From Diogma glabrata (Eukaryota > Arthropoda > Insecta > Diptera > Cylindrotomidae): a stretch of 64,000 bases of DNA. Position 1 is the stretch's first letter; each line of letters starts with the position of its first letter. Of this stretch, positions 12,399 through 25,300 are shown piece by piece. The translations under genes and the position numbers were made by a program. The stretch covers positions 248,174,656 through 248,238,655 of the forward strand of contig OY856188.1 in NCBI GenBank assembly GCA_963693315.1. The letters run 5' to 3'. The notes beneath the pieces were generated by a model. That model was not told the origin of the DNA. It saw only the letters and a list, made by a program, of their open reading frames with translations, and searched no databases.

Positions 12399-12576
12399 AC
12401 CCAATAGTTTCCGAGATTGAGCCTTTCAAAATTTATCATTTTTTTAACTTCGCAATATTTTGCAATATTTTAGACGTCACTCGAAAATTCATTCAGAACG
12501 ACAGAATTGCAAAAAACTGCGAAGTTAAAAAAAAATGATAAACTTTGAAAGGCTTAATCTCGAAAACTATTGGGTC
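12399..12576. repeat. Small palindrome, ~57-bp arms
   Basis: CCCAATAGTTTCCGAGATTG begins the left arm and its near-complement CTCGAAAACTATTGGG ends the right arm. Both arms carry TTATCATTTTTTTAACTTCGCA and its complement. The loop is about 60 bases. It adjoins the left end of the nested hAT element. Confidence 0.8.
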
Positions 12577-12586
12577 ATACTGTAAG

Positions 12587-14054
12587 TAGGGCATGCAAAA
12601 ACCCGATTAATTAAAAAAAAACGGGTTTCGTTTCGAATAAAATGAAAAACCAGGTAACCGGGTTTTACCAGGTGTTTTGGTTATTTAAAAAACTATATTG
12701 AGGACGACTTTAAATATATTTTTAAAGTTTTATTAAACAAAAACGCAAGCACTCCTTCTGCAGAGAGTAAGGTTGGAGCGTTTTTACTCAGTTCTTTTAC
12801 CGCCAATTCTGTCGGCTTTAATATTTCTATATCTACCAAAACATTAAAGTTGCTTTCATTATATAAATTTTCATGCCTGATTTCTTTCACTGCGCGTTTT
12901 AAGCAATCTTTTGGTTGTACTAACCTCTCCATCATAGGCATAAGTGAGTTCCATCTTGTTTTAAAGTACCAATATTGGCAGTACCAATAAATTTTTCCAG
13001 ATTTTTTTTCAACATATCGCAGCAATAGATTATTTCTTACTAGAGATTGTCCGAAAAATTCACAGTCTTTCAAAATTTTTGAAGTATTTCGTAAATATTT
13101 ACATCGTCTACATTGTACCTAATATTATCAAACCTACTATCAATATTTATGTTATGGTCGCCAGCAAAAGAAAATTTTTTTAAAAATTTTCTGTAATTTT
13201 TAAAAACTGTTGTCGATAGACAATAAATTAAAATAAGACAATATTTATAATATTTAGTACTGTATGAAAAGCAGGAGAGAGTTATTGGTGCGTTTAGAAA
13301 AGAAAGATTTTTTCGAATGCGGTGTGATGATTTGAAATGCATCTAGTACGGAAAAATCTGTTTTCTAACGAGTTGCATACAAAAATTTGTTCACATCCTT
13401 CATTGGAATTAATTAACACAGTTTCTTAAAGTGAAATCTAATTAATCGGTACTAAAAGTTTAAAATCAAGAATTTATGCCTTCGCTGAAAATTAATAAAA
13501 ACGCTTCACTCGTTTAAGTCAAAAAAACGCTTAAGTCACGAAATAAATATTTTAAGTATAACGAAAAAAGCCATAAAGCCTACAAAAAGCTCCTGCCCCA
13601 GAAATCAAAACATAAAATAGTAAATTGTTTCGAAAATTTCTTCTAATTGAATACTGGAGAAAAAGTTCAAATCGTTGATGAAAATGTTATGTTAGAATAC
13701 TTTTTTGAGAAGGTTATACCTAAGAATTTAATATATAAACAACCAAAATAAAGTTATGACGAGTAAATCCGCAGGCGAAGATAATAAAGTCTTCCACATT
13801 ATGGGTAACGTATTCGATGTTAATAACTAGACTGTAAATTATGAATATTTCTATGCAGAAATGAGATCCATTTCTATACGAATTTTAATTAATGCATCTA
13901 CATTCTACATATATTCTACTGCATCCAGAAAACGAAAAAATAAATTTAAAAAAAAACCCGGTTTTCACGACAAACCCCGGTTTTTGTCGGTTTTGTAAAA
14001 ATTAACCAAAAACCCGGGTGACCGTTTTCGGTTTTATCTGGTTTACAAGCCCTA
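12587..14054 (-). mobile_element. hAT-like DNA transposon nested in the foldback core
   Basis: Its ends are imperfect inverted repeats: TAGGGCATGCAAAAACCCG at 12587 against the complement of CCAGATAAAACCG-type sequence ending GCCCTA at 14054. Both are followed inward by runs of AAACCCGG and GGTTTT words. Coding capacity for a hAT transposase on the minus strand lies inside. An exact 8-bp target duplication is not visible, and the immediate flanks look weakly inverted instead, so the exact ends may be off by a few bases. It could also be the native core of the foldback element. Confidence 0.6.
12693..13073 (-). pseudogene. hAT transposase fragment
   Basis: This 126-codon frame contains KTRWNSLMPMMERLVQPKDC followed by LVDIEILKPTELAVKELSKN and APTLLSAEGVLAFLF. 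It fits the hAT transposase block in which TRWNS is followed by L.P...A...LS....TL. It covers only the insertion-domain/RNase-H-fold region, where a full hAT transposase has about 600 residues. A further minus frame upstream (13070-13342) overlaps it in another phase, so the gene is frameshifted. That upstream part has no clear hAT motif. No C-terminal dimerisation block is seen before the left inverted end. Confidence 0.8.
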
Positions 14055-14734
14055 GTCTACAGAGACAATCCTAGTATTATATCATAGCAAATTTAGTCTA
14101 CTTTAAAAACGTCCTAAGAAAGTATAAAGAAAAAACTAGTCCTTTAGGGTTATAATCGCCAAAATTTGAAAAAATAACGATTTTTTCGCTTTTTTTTGAT
14201 TTTTGACAATGTTGCGTTCGGCGCTCGAGGTCACAAACTTGGATTATTCATTAGGCCAACATCATAAACAAGTCTGCAAAAAATCAGAACTACCGGATTT
14301 GACGCATACTGTGATGTATACAGTTACTGGACTATTTGTAAGAGAATTTAAAAAATTGTATTTGTTTAAATGTAAAATATGTTTTATTTTCCAAAACCTT
14401 ATTTAATAGCACTCAAGAGCACTATAACACATAAATGTTTAGCAGTCTTTTTATAAACAGCATGTTATTAAGATAAACCATTGTCTATCAAATTTACCAT
14501 TTTTTTGATTTGAAAACAAAGCTACGTTTATTAAATCAACAAATTTGTTAATACATTTAAAACATTTGTTATTAAAAAAAAATAATGACCTGAGAACTTC
14601 TGCTGTGAACATAAAACCCTTTGTGTGTTCATAAAAAAATTGTACTATCTAATACATATATAAGATTGTTCAGATATGATGTTTTTTTATTTGATTCTTT
14701 AATTTGATTTTTTTATTTGTTTGATTTTGATTTT
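14055..14734. other. Core of foldback element, right part
   Basis: AT-rich with runs of T. A 67-codon plus frame (14203-14406) has no family signature that I recognise. Confidence 0.35.
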
Positions 14735-17700
14735 TTTAATTAATTCACCGATATAAAAAGACTTTTGAAATTAGTTCCGTTATGCATATATGATACAAAA
14801 TGTGTCACTTACTAACGTTTTGCAAATCAGAATTATAAAGTGACATATTTTAGTAAGCTGCTATATCGATATATCATTCACCGACATAAAACGACTTTTG
14901 AACATAGTTCCCTTATGCGTGTACAATCCACAGCGTGGAACTTTCTAAAGGGTTGCAAATCAGAAATATAGACTGACATATTTAGTAAGATCCTAAATCA
15001 AAAAATCACTTCCCTATATAAAACGATCCGAATCTCTATGCGTTGAATGATACAAGGTGTGGCACTTTCTAAATGGATGTAAATCAGAAATATAGACTGA
15101 CATATTCAGTAAGCTCCTAAGTCGAAAAATCATTTACCTTCAACAAACGATACATATCTCCTTGCTTTAACATAGTTCCCTTATGCGTGTATAAAGTTTA
15201 AAGGGTGGCTTTTTCTTAAGGGTTGCAATCAGAAATATATAAAGATTTATTTAGACCTAAATCGACAAATCATTTACCTACATGAAACGATCAGATTCTC
15301 ATACGCGGGTATGGTAGAAGAGGTGGCTTTTTTTAAAAGGTTACAGATCAGAAATATAGAGTTACATATTTAGAAAGGTACATTATTTACCTACAGAAAA
15401 CGATCTGTATCTCTTTGCTTTACCATAGTTCCCTTACGCGTGTATGGTACAAGGGGTGGCTTTTTCTAAAGGGATACAGTCAGAAACATGGAGTGATATA
15501 TTTAGTATGCTCTTAAATCGAAAAATCATTTACCTACATAAATCGATCCGTATCTCTATGCTTTAACATAGTTCCCTTACGCGTGTTTGATTCATGGGCT
15601 GGCACTTTGTAAAGGGTTGCAATTCAGAAATATGGAGTGACATATTTAGTAAGCTCAAAAAACGAAAAAATGATTAACCTACAGAAAACGATCCGTATCT
15701 TTTTGCTTTATCATATTTCCCTCATGCGTATATCGTACAAGGTGGTTTTTCCCCTTGGTGGTTTTTCAAAAGGGTTGCAATCAGAAATATAGAGTGACAT
15801 ATTTAGTAAGCTCCTTAATCAAAAAATTCTTTACTTACGTAAAACGATCAGTATTTCTATGCTCTAACATAGCTCTTTTATGCGTATATGGTACAAGGGG
15901 TGGCTTTTTCTAAAGGGTTGAAAATCAGAAATATAGAGTGACATATTAAGTAAGCTCCTGAATCAAAAAATCAGTTACCTACATAACACGATCCTTACCT
16001 CTATGATTTAACATAGTTCCCTTATGCGTGTTTAGTACAAAGGGTGGCTTTTTCTAAAGGGTTGCAATCAGAAATATAGAGTGACATATTTAATAAACTC
16101 CTAAATCGAAAAATCATTTACCTACATAAAACGATCCGTTCCTCTTTGCTCTAAAATAGTTCTCTTACGCGGATATGGTACAAGTGGTGGCTTTTTCTAA
16201 GGGTTGCAATCAGAAATATAGAGTCACATATTTAGTAAGCTCTTAAGTCAAAAAATGATTTACCTACATAACACGATCGGTACCTCTATGCATTAACATA
16301 GCTTCCTTATGTGTGTATTGTACAAGGGGGTGGCTTTTTCTAAAGGGTTGCAATCAGAAACGTAGAAAAACTTATTTAGTAAGCTCCTAAGTCGAAAAAT
16401 CACTTACATACATAAAAGGATCCGTACCTCTATGCTTTAAAATATTTCTCTTACGCGTGTATGGTACAAGGGGTGGTTTTTTCAAAACGGCTGTAATCAG
16501 ATATATAGTGACATATTTAGTAAGCTCATAAATTGAAAAATAACTTACTTATATAAAACGATCCGAATCTTTATGCTTTAACACAGTTCCCTTACGCATG
16601 CATAGTATAAGGGGTGGCACTTTCGAAAGGGTTGCAATCCGAAATATAGAGTGACATATTTAGTAAGCTCCTAAATCGAAAAATGGTTTACCTTCATAAC
16701 ACGATCAGTATCTCTATGCTTTAACATAGTTCCCTTATGCGTGTATGGTACAAGGGGTGGCTTTTTCTAAAGGGTTGCAGTCAGAAATATAGAATGACAT
16801 ATTTAGTAGGCTCCTAAATCAAAAAATTATTTTCTTCAATAAAACGATCCGTATCTCTACACTTTAACGTAGTATGGTACAAGAGCTTGTATGGTGTGTG
16901 CGAGTATGGTACAAGGGGTGGCTTTTATAAAGTGTTGCAATCAGAAAAATAGAGTAACATATTTAGTAAGCTCCTTAATCGAGAAAATGATATACTTACA
17001 TAACACGATCAACATCTCTATGCTCTAACATAGTTCGCTTGTCCGTGTATGGTACAAGGGGTGCTTTTTCTAAAGAGTTACAATCAAAAATATAGATTGA
17101 CATATTAAGTAAGCTCCTAAATCGAAAAAACACTTACCTACATGAAACGATCAGTATCTCTATGCTTTAACATAGCTTCCTTATGCGTGTATGGTACAAG
17201 GGGTGACTTTTTCTAAGGGTTGCAATAAGAAATAAAGAGTGACGTATTTAGTAAGCTCCTACATTGAAAAATCACTTACCTATGTCAAACGATCCGAATC
17301 TCTATGCTTTAACATAGTTCCCTTCCGTGTGTATGGTATAAGAGTAGGCACTTTCGAAAGGGTTGCAATCAGAAATAAAGAGTGACATATTAAGTAAGAT
17401 CCTAAATCAAAAAATTATTTTCCTAAATAAAACGATCAATATCTCTTCGCTTTAACATAGCTCACTTATGCGTGTATGGTACAAGGGGTGACTTTTTCTA
17501 AGGGCTGCAATCAGAAGTGACATATTAAGTAAGCTCCTAAATGAAAAAATTATTTACCTATACAAAACGATCAGTATCTCTATGCTTTAACATAGTTCCC
17601 TTATGCGTGTATGGTAGAAGGGGTGGCTTTTTCTAAAGGGTCGTAATCAGAAACGTAGAAAGACTTTAGGAAGCTCCTAAATTGAAAAATCATTTACCTC

Positions 17701-19629
17701 CATAAAACGATCCCTACCTCTATGCTACCAAATAGTTCTCTAACGCGCATCTGAAAAGAGGGGTGTCACTTTCTAAAGGGTTGCAATCAGAAATATAGAA
17801 TGACATATTTAGTAAGCTCCTCAATCGAAAAATCACTTACCAACATGAAACGATCAGTATCGCTATGCTCTAACATAGTTCCCCTATGCGTGTATGATAC
17901 AAGAGGTGGCTTTTTCTAAAAGGATGCAATCAGAAACGTAGAAAAACTTATTTAGTAAGCTCCTAAATCGAAAAATCATTTACCATAAAAAGATCCGTAC
18001 CTCTATACTTTAAAATAGTTCTCTTACGCATGTATGGTACAAGGGGTGGTTTTTTGAAAAGGGTTGCAATCAGAAATATTGAGTGACATATTTAGTAAGC
18101 TTCTAAATCAAAAAATTATTTTCCTAAATAAAACGATCCGTATCTCTATGCTTTAACATAGGTTCCTTATGCGTGCATGGTACAAGGGGTGGCTTTTTCA
18201 AAAGGGTTGTAATCAGAAATATAGAGTGACATATTTAGTAAGCTCCTAAATCGAAAAACGATTTACCTACATAACACGATCCGTACCTGTATGCTACAAA
18301 ATAGTTCTCTTACGCGTATATGAAAAGAGGGGTGTCACTTTCTAAAGGGTTGCAATCAGAAATTTAGAATGACATATTTAATAAGCTCCTATATCGTAAA
18401 ATCATTGACCTATATAACACGATCAGTATCGGTATGCTCTAACATAGTTCCCATATGCGTGTATGGTACGAGGGGTGGCTTTTTCTAAAGGGTTGCAATC
18501 AGATATATAGAGTGACATATTTAGTAAGCTCCTAAATCGAAAAATGATTTACCTACATAACACGATCAGTATCTCTATGCTTTAACATAGTTCCCTTACG
18601 AGTGTATGGTATAAAGGGTGGCACTTTCGAAAGGGTTGCAATCAGAAATACAGAGTGACATATATAGTAAGGTCCTTAATCGAAAAATCACTTACCTTTA
18701 TGAAACGACCAGTTTCTCTATGCTTTAACATAGCTTCCTTATGCGTGTATGGTACAAGGGGTGGTTTTTTTGAAAAGGGTTGCAATCAGAAATATAGAGT
18801 GGCATATTTAGTAAGTTACTAAATAAAAAAATTATTTTCCTAAATAAAACGATCCGTTTGTCTATGACTTAACATAGCTTTCTCATGCGTGCATGGTACA
18901 AGGGGTGGTCTTTTCTAAAGGGTTGTAATCAGAAATATAGAGTGACATATTTAGTGAGCTCCTAAATCGAAAAATCATTTACCTACATAAAACGATCCGA
19001 ATCTCAATGCTTCAACATAGTTCCCTTATGCGTGTATGATACAAGAGGGGACACTTGTTAAAGGGTAGAAAATCAGAAATCTAAAATGACACATTTAGTA
19101 AGCTCCTAAATGGGAACTTTATCCGCACCCTTAAATATTTTTGTGTCGAGTATGTTTAACATAGTTCCCTTATGCGTTTTTGACCCAAGGGGTGGTGTTT
19201 CTTCTAAAGGGTTGCATCTGAGAAATAAACAGTTGCCCTTTTTTATGTTCTTTTTAAATCAAGAATTACATGTAGTAAAGAAATTTTTAATTTAATGTTA
19301 TTTTTTATGTGTCATCTCCGTTTGCAAACTAGTTTTGGGGTGGTTTTAAGAATAGGGGTGGAGCTCTAAAATCAAAAGTATACAACCTTAAGAGCTCCTA
19401 AATAGCTCCTAATTCTGAGCCTATTTACGATCCTCTAGGGTTATTTTTAAGGTGTGGGGGGGCTGAGTGAACGTCCACTCAGCCCCCCCACTTTCAAATG
19501 AAGATTTCTGCTTAGGGGGTTGAGCTCAAAATTTTATTCTTGCGTTTTTTGAAAGCTCCTAAATAGCTCCTAATTCAAAGCTAAAATTTTTTTATTTTTG
19601 TGTGGTGGGGGGCCAGCTGAACAGAGGTC
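14735..19629 (-). repeat. Right arm of foldback element (about 30 monomers)
   Basis: These are the same ~143-bp monomers in inverted orientation (for example GGGTTGCAATCAGAAATATA, GTGACATATTTAGTAAGCTC, AACATAGTTCCCTTATGCGT). They continue from the core to about 19085, then reach the terminal ~540 bp that mirrors 9621-10160. The arm is about twice as long as the left one, so unit number differs greatly between arms. Confidence 0.9.
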
Positions 19630-19636
19630 AATAATA

Positions 19637-20248
19637 GGACATTGTAAAGGAAATATCATTGTTAATGGCTTTATGCTAAGAACAAATTTATGTAACGGAA
19701 ACTATATGAAAATATGACTATAGATTGTGGATGAATGAGAAACTATTATGAACTACGTGTGGTAAGCAAAATTGTGAATTATGAGAAGACAGACATTATA
19801 TAAATCGGGAACTCTACTGCTCTACGGTTTCATACTCCAGTCTACATAACAATTTATTTTCAAGTGCATACGCATCTTAAGTCGATTTGCAGATACAAAT
19901 AAACAAAAATTTTCACCGTAACAAGTGGTTAAACGTTTGTTGAATCTTATTTTGAAATATGAAATTACATACTCTGAAAATTATTCTTAATTCAAAAATA
20001 GTTTTATTAAAATTAGTTTCTAGTTAAATAAAACAAAAGTGAGACAATATAAATTTAGTATTTGTATACTGAAAAATCACATTGAAATTAATCTTAATAT
20101 TAAAGAAATTTGAAATTAATATTAAAGCAATTATACTTGAACTAAATCTGTTACTTACATTTTTTTATAGTTCTAAGCCATGTTTAATATCGAAAGTTCA
20201 TCTGAAGGCGATAAACAAATTATTGTAGATTCTGAAACAAATAGCAAA
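19637..20248. other. Flank between two insertions, with a possible interrupted exon
   Basis: Most of this stretch shows nothing. Its last 69 bases are an open frame from an ATG at 20180, 23 codons (MFNIESSSEGDKQIIVDSET and three more), preceded by TTTTTTTATAG that resembles a splice acceptor. The frame stops being meaningful exactly where the LTR begins at 20249. This may be the first coding exon of a gene or element cut by the retrovirus insertion, or chance. The opposite flank cannot be compared because the 3' LTR is truncated. Confidence 0.3.
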
Positions 20249-20866
20249 TGTAGTGTCCCACATAACAACCAACAAAACACAAAGTCTTAAAGTAACATTT
20301 AATTTATTTTTTGTCAACTAAATAAACTCCTATTTCAAAAGTAACATTTAATTCATTTTTCGTAAACTCATTAAATTCATATTTCAAATTTAAATTAATA
20401 AAACAAAATTAATTATTTCAAAATAAGTAAATTTCTTTAAAAAAATAACTAATCATCAAATAAATCATTTTACAAAAATATGCAAATTAAGGCAAAAAAC
20501 ATAAAACTTAAAATAATTTGTTAATTTTAAGTTTGAACGATTACAGTTGGTTTTAAGCTTTACAATCAGTTAGTTCTTTTCATACAATCAGTTAGTTATT
20601 TTCATACAATCAGTTTGTTCTTATTCATAAATATAACAAGTCGAGCAAAGTAACCAAGTAACATAGTAACCAACCATTAACCAAAAGAAACCAGTGTATA
20701 AGTTTATAAATGTATTTTATAAAAAAATAATAATAATTAAATTTTAGTGTGTGAAAAATTACAAACAAATTTTTTGTATTAAAACAATTTAAAATCGTTT
20801 TTAAAAGTATTTGTGTATTAATAAAATTTAAAACATATAAAACTTTTAAAGCCCCCAAATACAACA
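20249..20866 (+). repeat. 5' LTR of errantivirus-like element
   Basis: It starts TGTAGTGTCC and ends ACAACA, just before the primer site. It contains several AATAAA words and a repeated CAATCAGTTAGTT motif near 20565-20615. It is about 618 bp, larger than the ~480 bp common in this group but within range. Confidence 0.85.
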
Positions 20867-20867
20867 T

Positions 20868-20880
20868 TGGCGCAGCCGGT
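20868..20880 (+). promoter_or_regulatory. Primer binding site, serine-tRNA type
   Basis: TGGCGCAGCCGGT follows the 5' LTR by one base. Gypsy, 17.6 and 297 elements use a TGGCGCAGTCGG-type site complementary to the 3' end of a serine tRNA. This differs by one base. Confidence 0.8.
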
Positions 20881-21070
20881 AAACCAACTAATAAATCTTA
20901 AAGTAGAGTTAGAACCTTTTAAAATTTGGGGTTGTGTTTTAACAATAAATTATTACAAAACACACTATAAGTACCAGTGAAATAACAGTTATCCAGTTAC
21001 CTAAATAAACAGTTAGTTACGTGAAATAACAATAAAAAAACCAGTTATTCAGTTACAATCTATAAACTGA

Positions 21071-21739
21071 ATGAGTGGAAGAAAATATTACACAAGACTA
21101 AGGAAAAATCTTGGTGAACCAGAAAATGCACTTCCAATAACCCCAGCATCATCAGAATTACGTCAGAGCTACAGCAACAATCAAGAACTAACACCAAAAT
21201 CAATATCCAATAGTACAGAAGTATCACCGAAAAACACACCAACACAAGCGAGCTACAGCAGCAATCAATTATTAACACCGACCTCAACCCACAGCAAAGA
21301 AGATATAACAACTACACCAACCCAAACGAGGCACAGCATTACTCAACAATCAACACCCAATACAGGTACTGTTTTTTGTCTAGATTTAATAGATAGTTTA
21401 TTTAGTGAAAAACAAAGTGAATTTTTATTTGATAGGGAATTAGAAAATTTATTAGATCTTGCCATAATTAAAATTAAAAAAAATTCAATAACAAAAAATT
21501 CAAAAATGGCAAATTTCGATATTCATAAACAAATTCAAACCATCCCCTTATTCAGTGGTGAACGTACGCCGGATTTGTCTGAACAGCTTCAAATCTTTTT
21601 ATACAATTGCAATATAAACTATGATAATTTAACCGCGGAACAAAAGACATATTTTATGATAAAAATACAAAAATACAATTGTGTATTAATAAAATTTAAT
21701 TCAAACGATACAAACCACGGCTTATCACCTGCAATCTAA
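21071..21739 (+). pseudogene. Errantivirus gag, C-terminally truncated by deletion
   Basis: An open frame of 222 codons begins about 190 bases after the primer site, the normal place for gag. Residues 1-100 are low complexity and rich in Ser, Thr, Asn and Pro. Residues 105-220 form a folded-looking part that starts the capsid-like region (IPLFSGERTPDLSEQLQIFL). About residue 208 onward the frame enters integrase DNA read in the wrong phase, so the last ~14 residues are junction artefact. Gypsy gag is about 450 residues, so roughly half is lost along with most of pol. It has no CCHC finger, as is normal in errantiviruses. No function is expected. Confidence 0.75.
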
Positions 21740-22304
21740 TGGTGCTCTAGAACGTAGCCATAGACCACTGGTAGAGTACCTTCGAAACTTTGTTGGCGAA
21801 ACTGGAGAAAATTGGGATTAATGGTTACGACAAGCCGTTCACGTTCGAAATAATACACCACATACGAGTACTAAATTATGTCCTATGGATTGTCTGTTTG
21901 GATTCACAGCAGAAATACCCTCAAGCTTAAAGCAAGCACCTTCGCCATTATATAACTTGGATGACTATTATTTAGTCCTCAAACACAAAATTCAAAAGGC
22001 ACACCAAATAGCACGAGAAAATCTATTAAAAAGTAAAAAAATTTCCAAGCAATACTATGACAAAAGAGTACAACCAATAAAGTTAAATCTGGGCGACCAA
22101 GTACTACTCCGTAATGAAACTCGAAAAAACAAGTTCTCAAAAATTTGGAAGGGTCCTTATAAAGTAACTGAAATCAACAGTGACGTTAACTCCACACTAA
22201 AAGTAGGAAAACGTAGCGTTAAAGTTCACAACAACAGACTAAAGTTGTTTAAAGAAAGAAGAATAATTTATTTTAACAATAAATGTGCTGCCCAATTGAA
22301 TTAG
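21700..22304 (+). pseudogene. Errantivirus integrase C-terminal remnant
   Basis: From the deletion junction the plus strand encodes the end of a Gypsy integrase catalytic core (SNGALERSHRPLVEYLRNF, with one stop at about 21822). The frame 21885-22304 follows, with the conserved post-core block FGFTAEIPSSL and the C-terminal basic domain (YYDKRVQPIKLNLGDQVLLR, WKGPYKVTEI, VHNNRLKLF). It ends at a stop at 22304. The frame 21885-22304 is uninterrupted over 139 codons. The catalytic DDE residues upstream are deleted except for the last acidic position region. It cannot encode an active integrase. Confidence 0.85.
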
Positions 22305-22389
22305 GTTGCTTTACTACACAGCATATCGATCGATCAAAAAGATAATATTATTACTAACGAAATGTTGAATTTAGAATTTTAGTTTGCAA

Positions 22390-25300
22390 TTAATTATAGA
22401 TGTGGTTATGAATTATGTAAATTGTTGCACTTAAAATTTCTTCTGTTATTGATTTTAATTTTGATTTGTTTAGCCCAAAATGCTCGAAAAATTGTAAAAC
22501 GCTATTACCAAATGTCCCTCTGCTTCCAAACCATAATCCTCTAACTGTCCAGTCACTAAAGTTGTACATATTTTTGTATTTTCCTTTATAAAACGGGATG
22601 CATCCTTCATATATTGAACATTTTTCGTTGGCAATTTTCATATCTTGTTCTGGATCGTTGATTTCGTAACAGATTGTTGGGTCGATGATATATGCTTTCT
22701 TCAATTTGGTATCAAACTCCACGATGTCACTGAATCTCGACCGCCCTTCGGAGTCTATCACATATACCTCTATGAAACATATTAGTCCCTTTTCCTCCAA
22801 CAAATTTGCAAGCTGATTTTTGATCTTGTGATGCCGAGCGGTGATTAGCTGTGTATTTGACTGACAACTTCCGGTTACATGAGCAATAGATTCAATCTCT
22901 CTGTTGCATTTGCGACAGAGGGCGGAAGGAGAGACATTACCAGGCACACCATTCAGATTAGCGTAATTTGAATTGAGTTTGATGGTTGCAACCCATTCTG
23001 ATGAGGATAATGTGTTCTTGTTGTAAATGAAATCGTTACTTGGAGTGTATGTTTGAAAATGTATAGCTCCTGATCCTTGGTATTTTAAATTGCACCAATT
23101 TTCGTAACTTTTTTGCCGTAATGCTTGTCGTAATGCTTTTGTTGAATCACCCTCGACGCCAAGCGATTCAATGCAATTCGACATTTCGGTTGAACAATCG
23201 TAAACTTCATGGAACAGACCATCGTCGATATTTGATAGTTTTTTTGCAATGGCGAAATGTTGAAGATGGACTTCCCAACTTGATCTCAGGATACCTAAGC
23301 CTCTCAGTTTTCGTGGCGAATAAAATAAATTGTCGTTGGTTCGTATCGGAAGTCCAATAATTTCTTTAATTGTTCGTCGAATCATTATATCAAGTCCATC
23401 CGTTACATATGATGGGATTTTATTTATTGGAGCTGTCTGCAAAGGATATATCAATGTCGGAAATATATATTGATTGACTATGTTCAATTTCTGGTCTGGT
23501 TTGAGTAATGGTGATGTTGATAGTTTATTCAAATTTTGGTTTAGTTTCTCGATTGTGGAATGATCAAAAATTAATTCAGAAGAAAAAGAGCAACCGAGGT
23601 ATTTAATTTTTTCATCAGCTTTGATACTCATGATTTCATTACCGTCTGATAGTATAATTTTGTCTTCAACGATTCTACCTTTTACGATGACAATTGTTTG
23701 GCTTTTTTTTGGATTGATCTCAAGACCAATATTTCGGAAAAGGTCTTGCACCAAATCAATGGAACGTGTAGCACCTTCTTTAGAATTTGTAGAAACTGCC
23801 TGGTCGTCTGCAAAAACCGTCAAACAAAGTGCATCATATTCATTTGACAGTTGGTATCCGTTCGCATTGGCAAATTGTGGATCGCAAATTTCTTTGTAAA
23901 TAAAATCAATTGCAATGTTAAACAGGATGGGTGACAGAGGACCACCTTGTGGGACACCGCATTGTACGTTTATAGGTTTTGAATTTCCTTCGTTTGTTTG
24001 TATCGACACTTCATTTTTCGTAAGAAGATTCATAATTAGGTCATGTAAATTTGATGAAATACCTTGAGCTTTAAGTGCTTCTGAGATGTGAAGATGACCT
24101 ACTCGGTCGAATGCTTTTGAAACATCGAGGAATGTTATTACACAATCTTGGTTGAGTCGTTTTGCTTTATGTAGACATGCGTTTATCAATTTTGAATTTA
24201 TATGACATCCAGGCATACCAGTTACAAATCCTCTTTGATTGTAGTTAATTTGAATCTGACGTCGTAGTTTTTCGTCTAGTAATTTTTCGATGTTTCTTCT
24301 TACGACGGAATATATAGTGATTGGCCTCCAATTAGTGACTTCGTTCACATCGTCGCCTTTGTCGATTAATATAAGTTTACCTTCACGGAAACGTTTTGGG
24401 ACAAATGAAGATGACAGCATAGAATTTGTAATACATGAGATGGATTTCGATATATTCATTTGTCTTAATGTCTTCATAAGTATACGGTCCGATCCTGGAG
24501 ATGTGTCCATTGATATCCTTTTCAATTGTTTTCTCACGTCCTCCTCAGTGACAATGATATTTTCTTTATAACCATTTGACTGATACGATTCCAAAATTCT
24601 ATTATTTTTTTTCTCGAAAATCTTTTTAAAATGTGTTTCGAGTATATCCATTTTTATTTTGCATTGGTTGGACGTACCATCGCTCAAAACTTCACGTACC
24701 GCTTTCTTACGTTGATTATAGTACCAGTACTGTGTTAAATCATATTTATACTGATCTCGTCGACGTTGTTTTGATTTAGCATCGCTTCGTTGTGGATTAG
24801 ATGAACGCAATTGTTGTGTTGCTGTAAGTGTCCTTTTTTTCTGTTGCCTCAGTCGGTAGAATTTAATGGCTTGATGTTTCGGTCCTGGCAATTTTTCATT
24901 TGCTTCGAATAAAAATTTTAAATATGAATCGATGTCACTATCGAATTTAATTTCATCAAAGTAGCCTTCATTTTCATGAGCTTCGAATATTTTTTCCCAT
25001 TTCTTGCATTCTGGTTCCAATTCGGACTGCTCAGTTCTAATATTATCAACATTTTTAGTATTTGCCGACTTCCGTGTTAGTCGTGAAGTGATTTTATCTG
25101 CTGTACTATCATTAGCTTCACGTGCGTGCCGATTTCGATGTATTTTCATGCCTTTAAGAGTTGCAAACCCTTGTTTGCAGACATCACATGCGAATGATTT
25201 TTCTTCTAATTGTTTTTCAACGGTTGATTGCATGTTGGTGATCACTTTCGATATTGATATTATTGATTTTCTTGCTTGTTTTTTATTTATATTCCGTACG

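Larger units (their letters stand above)
9621..19629. mobile_element. 10-kb foldback transposon with satellite-like arms
   Basis: The ends are inverted copies: GACCTCTGTTCAGCTGGCCC starts at 9621, and its complement ends at 19629. The 7-bp word AATAATA flanks both ends (9614-9620 and 19630-19636), as expected for a target site duplication. About 540 bp at each end is unique to the termini. Inside that, each arm is a tandem array of a ~143-bp monomer, in opposite orientations. The core (about 11986-14734) carries a separate hAT element. Long TIRs built of tandem units match the foldback architecture known from Drosophila FB. The 7-bp duplication is instead typical of the P-superfamily foldback Galileo, so the class is open. 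No transposase that clearly belongs to the outer element is visible. The closely matching termini and intact target duplication suggest a recent insertion. Confidence 0.85.

Noticed and set aside
9700..19100. CRISPR-like regular repeats
   Set aside because: The ~143-bp monomers are contiguous, without short repeats and unique spacers, and the genome is eukaryotic.
20625..20867. 80-codon minus frame in the 5' LTR
   Set aside because: Lies wholly in the LTR and is a composition artefact.
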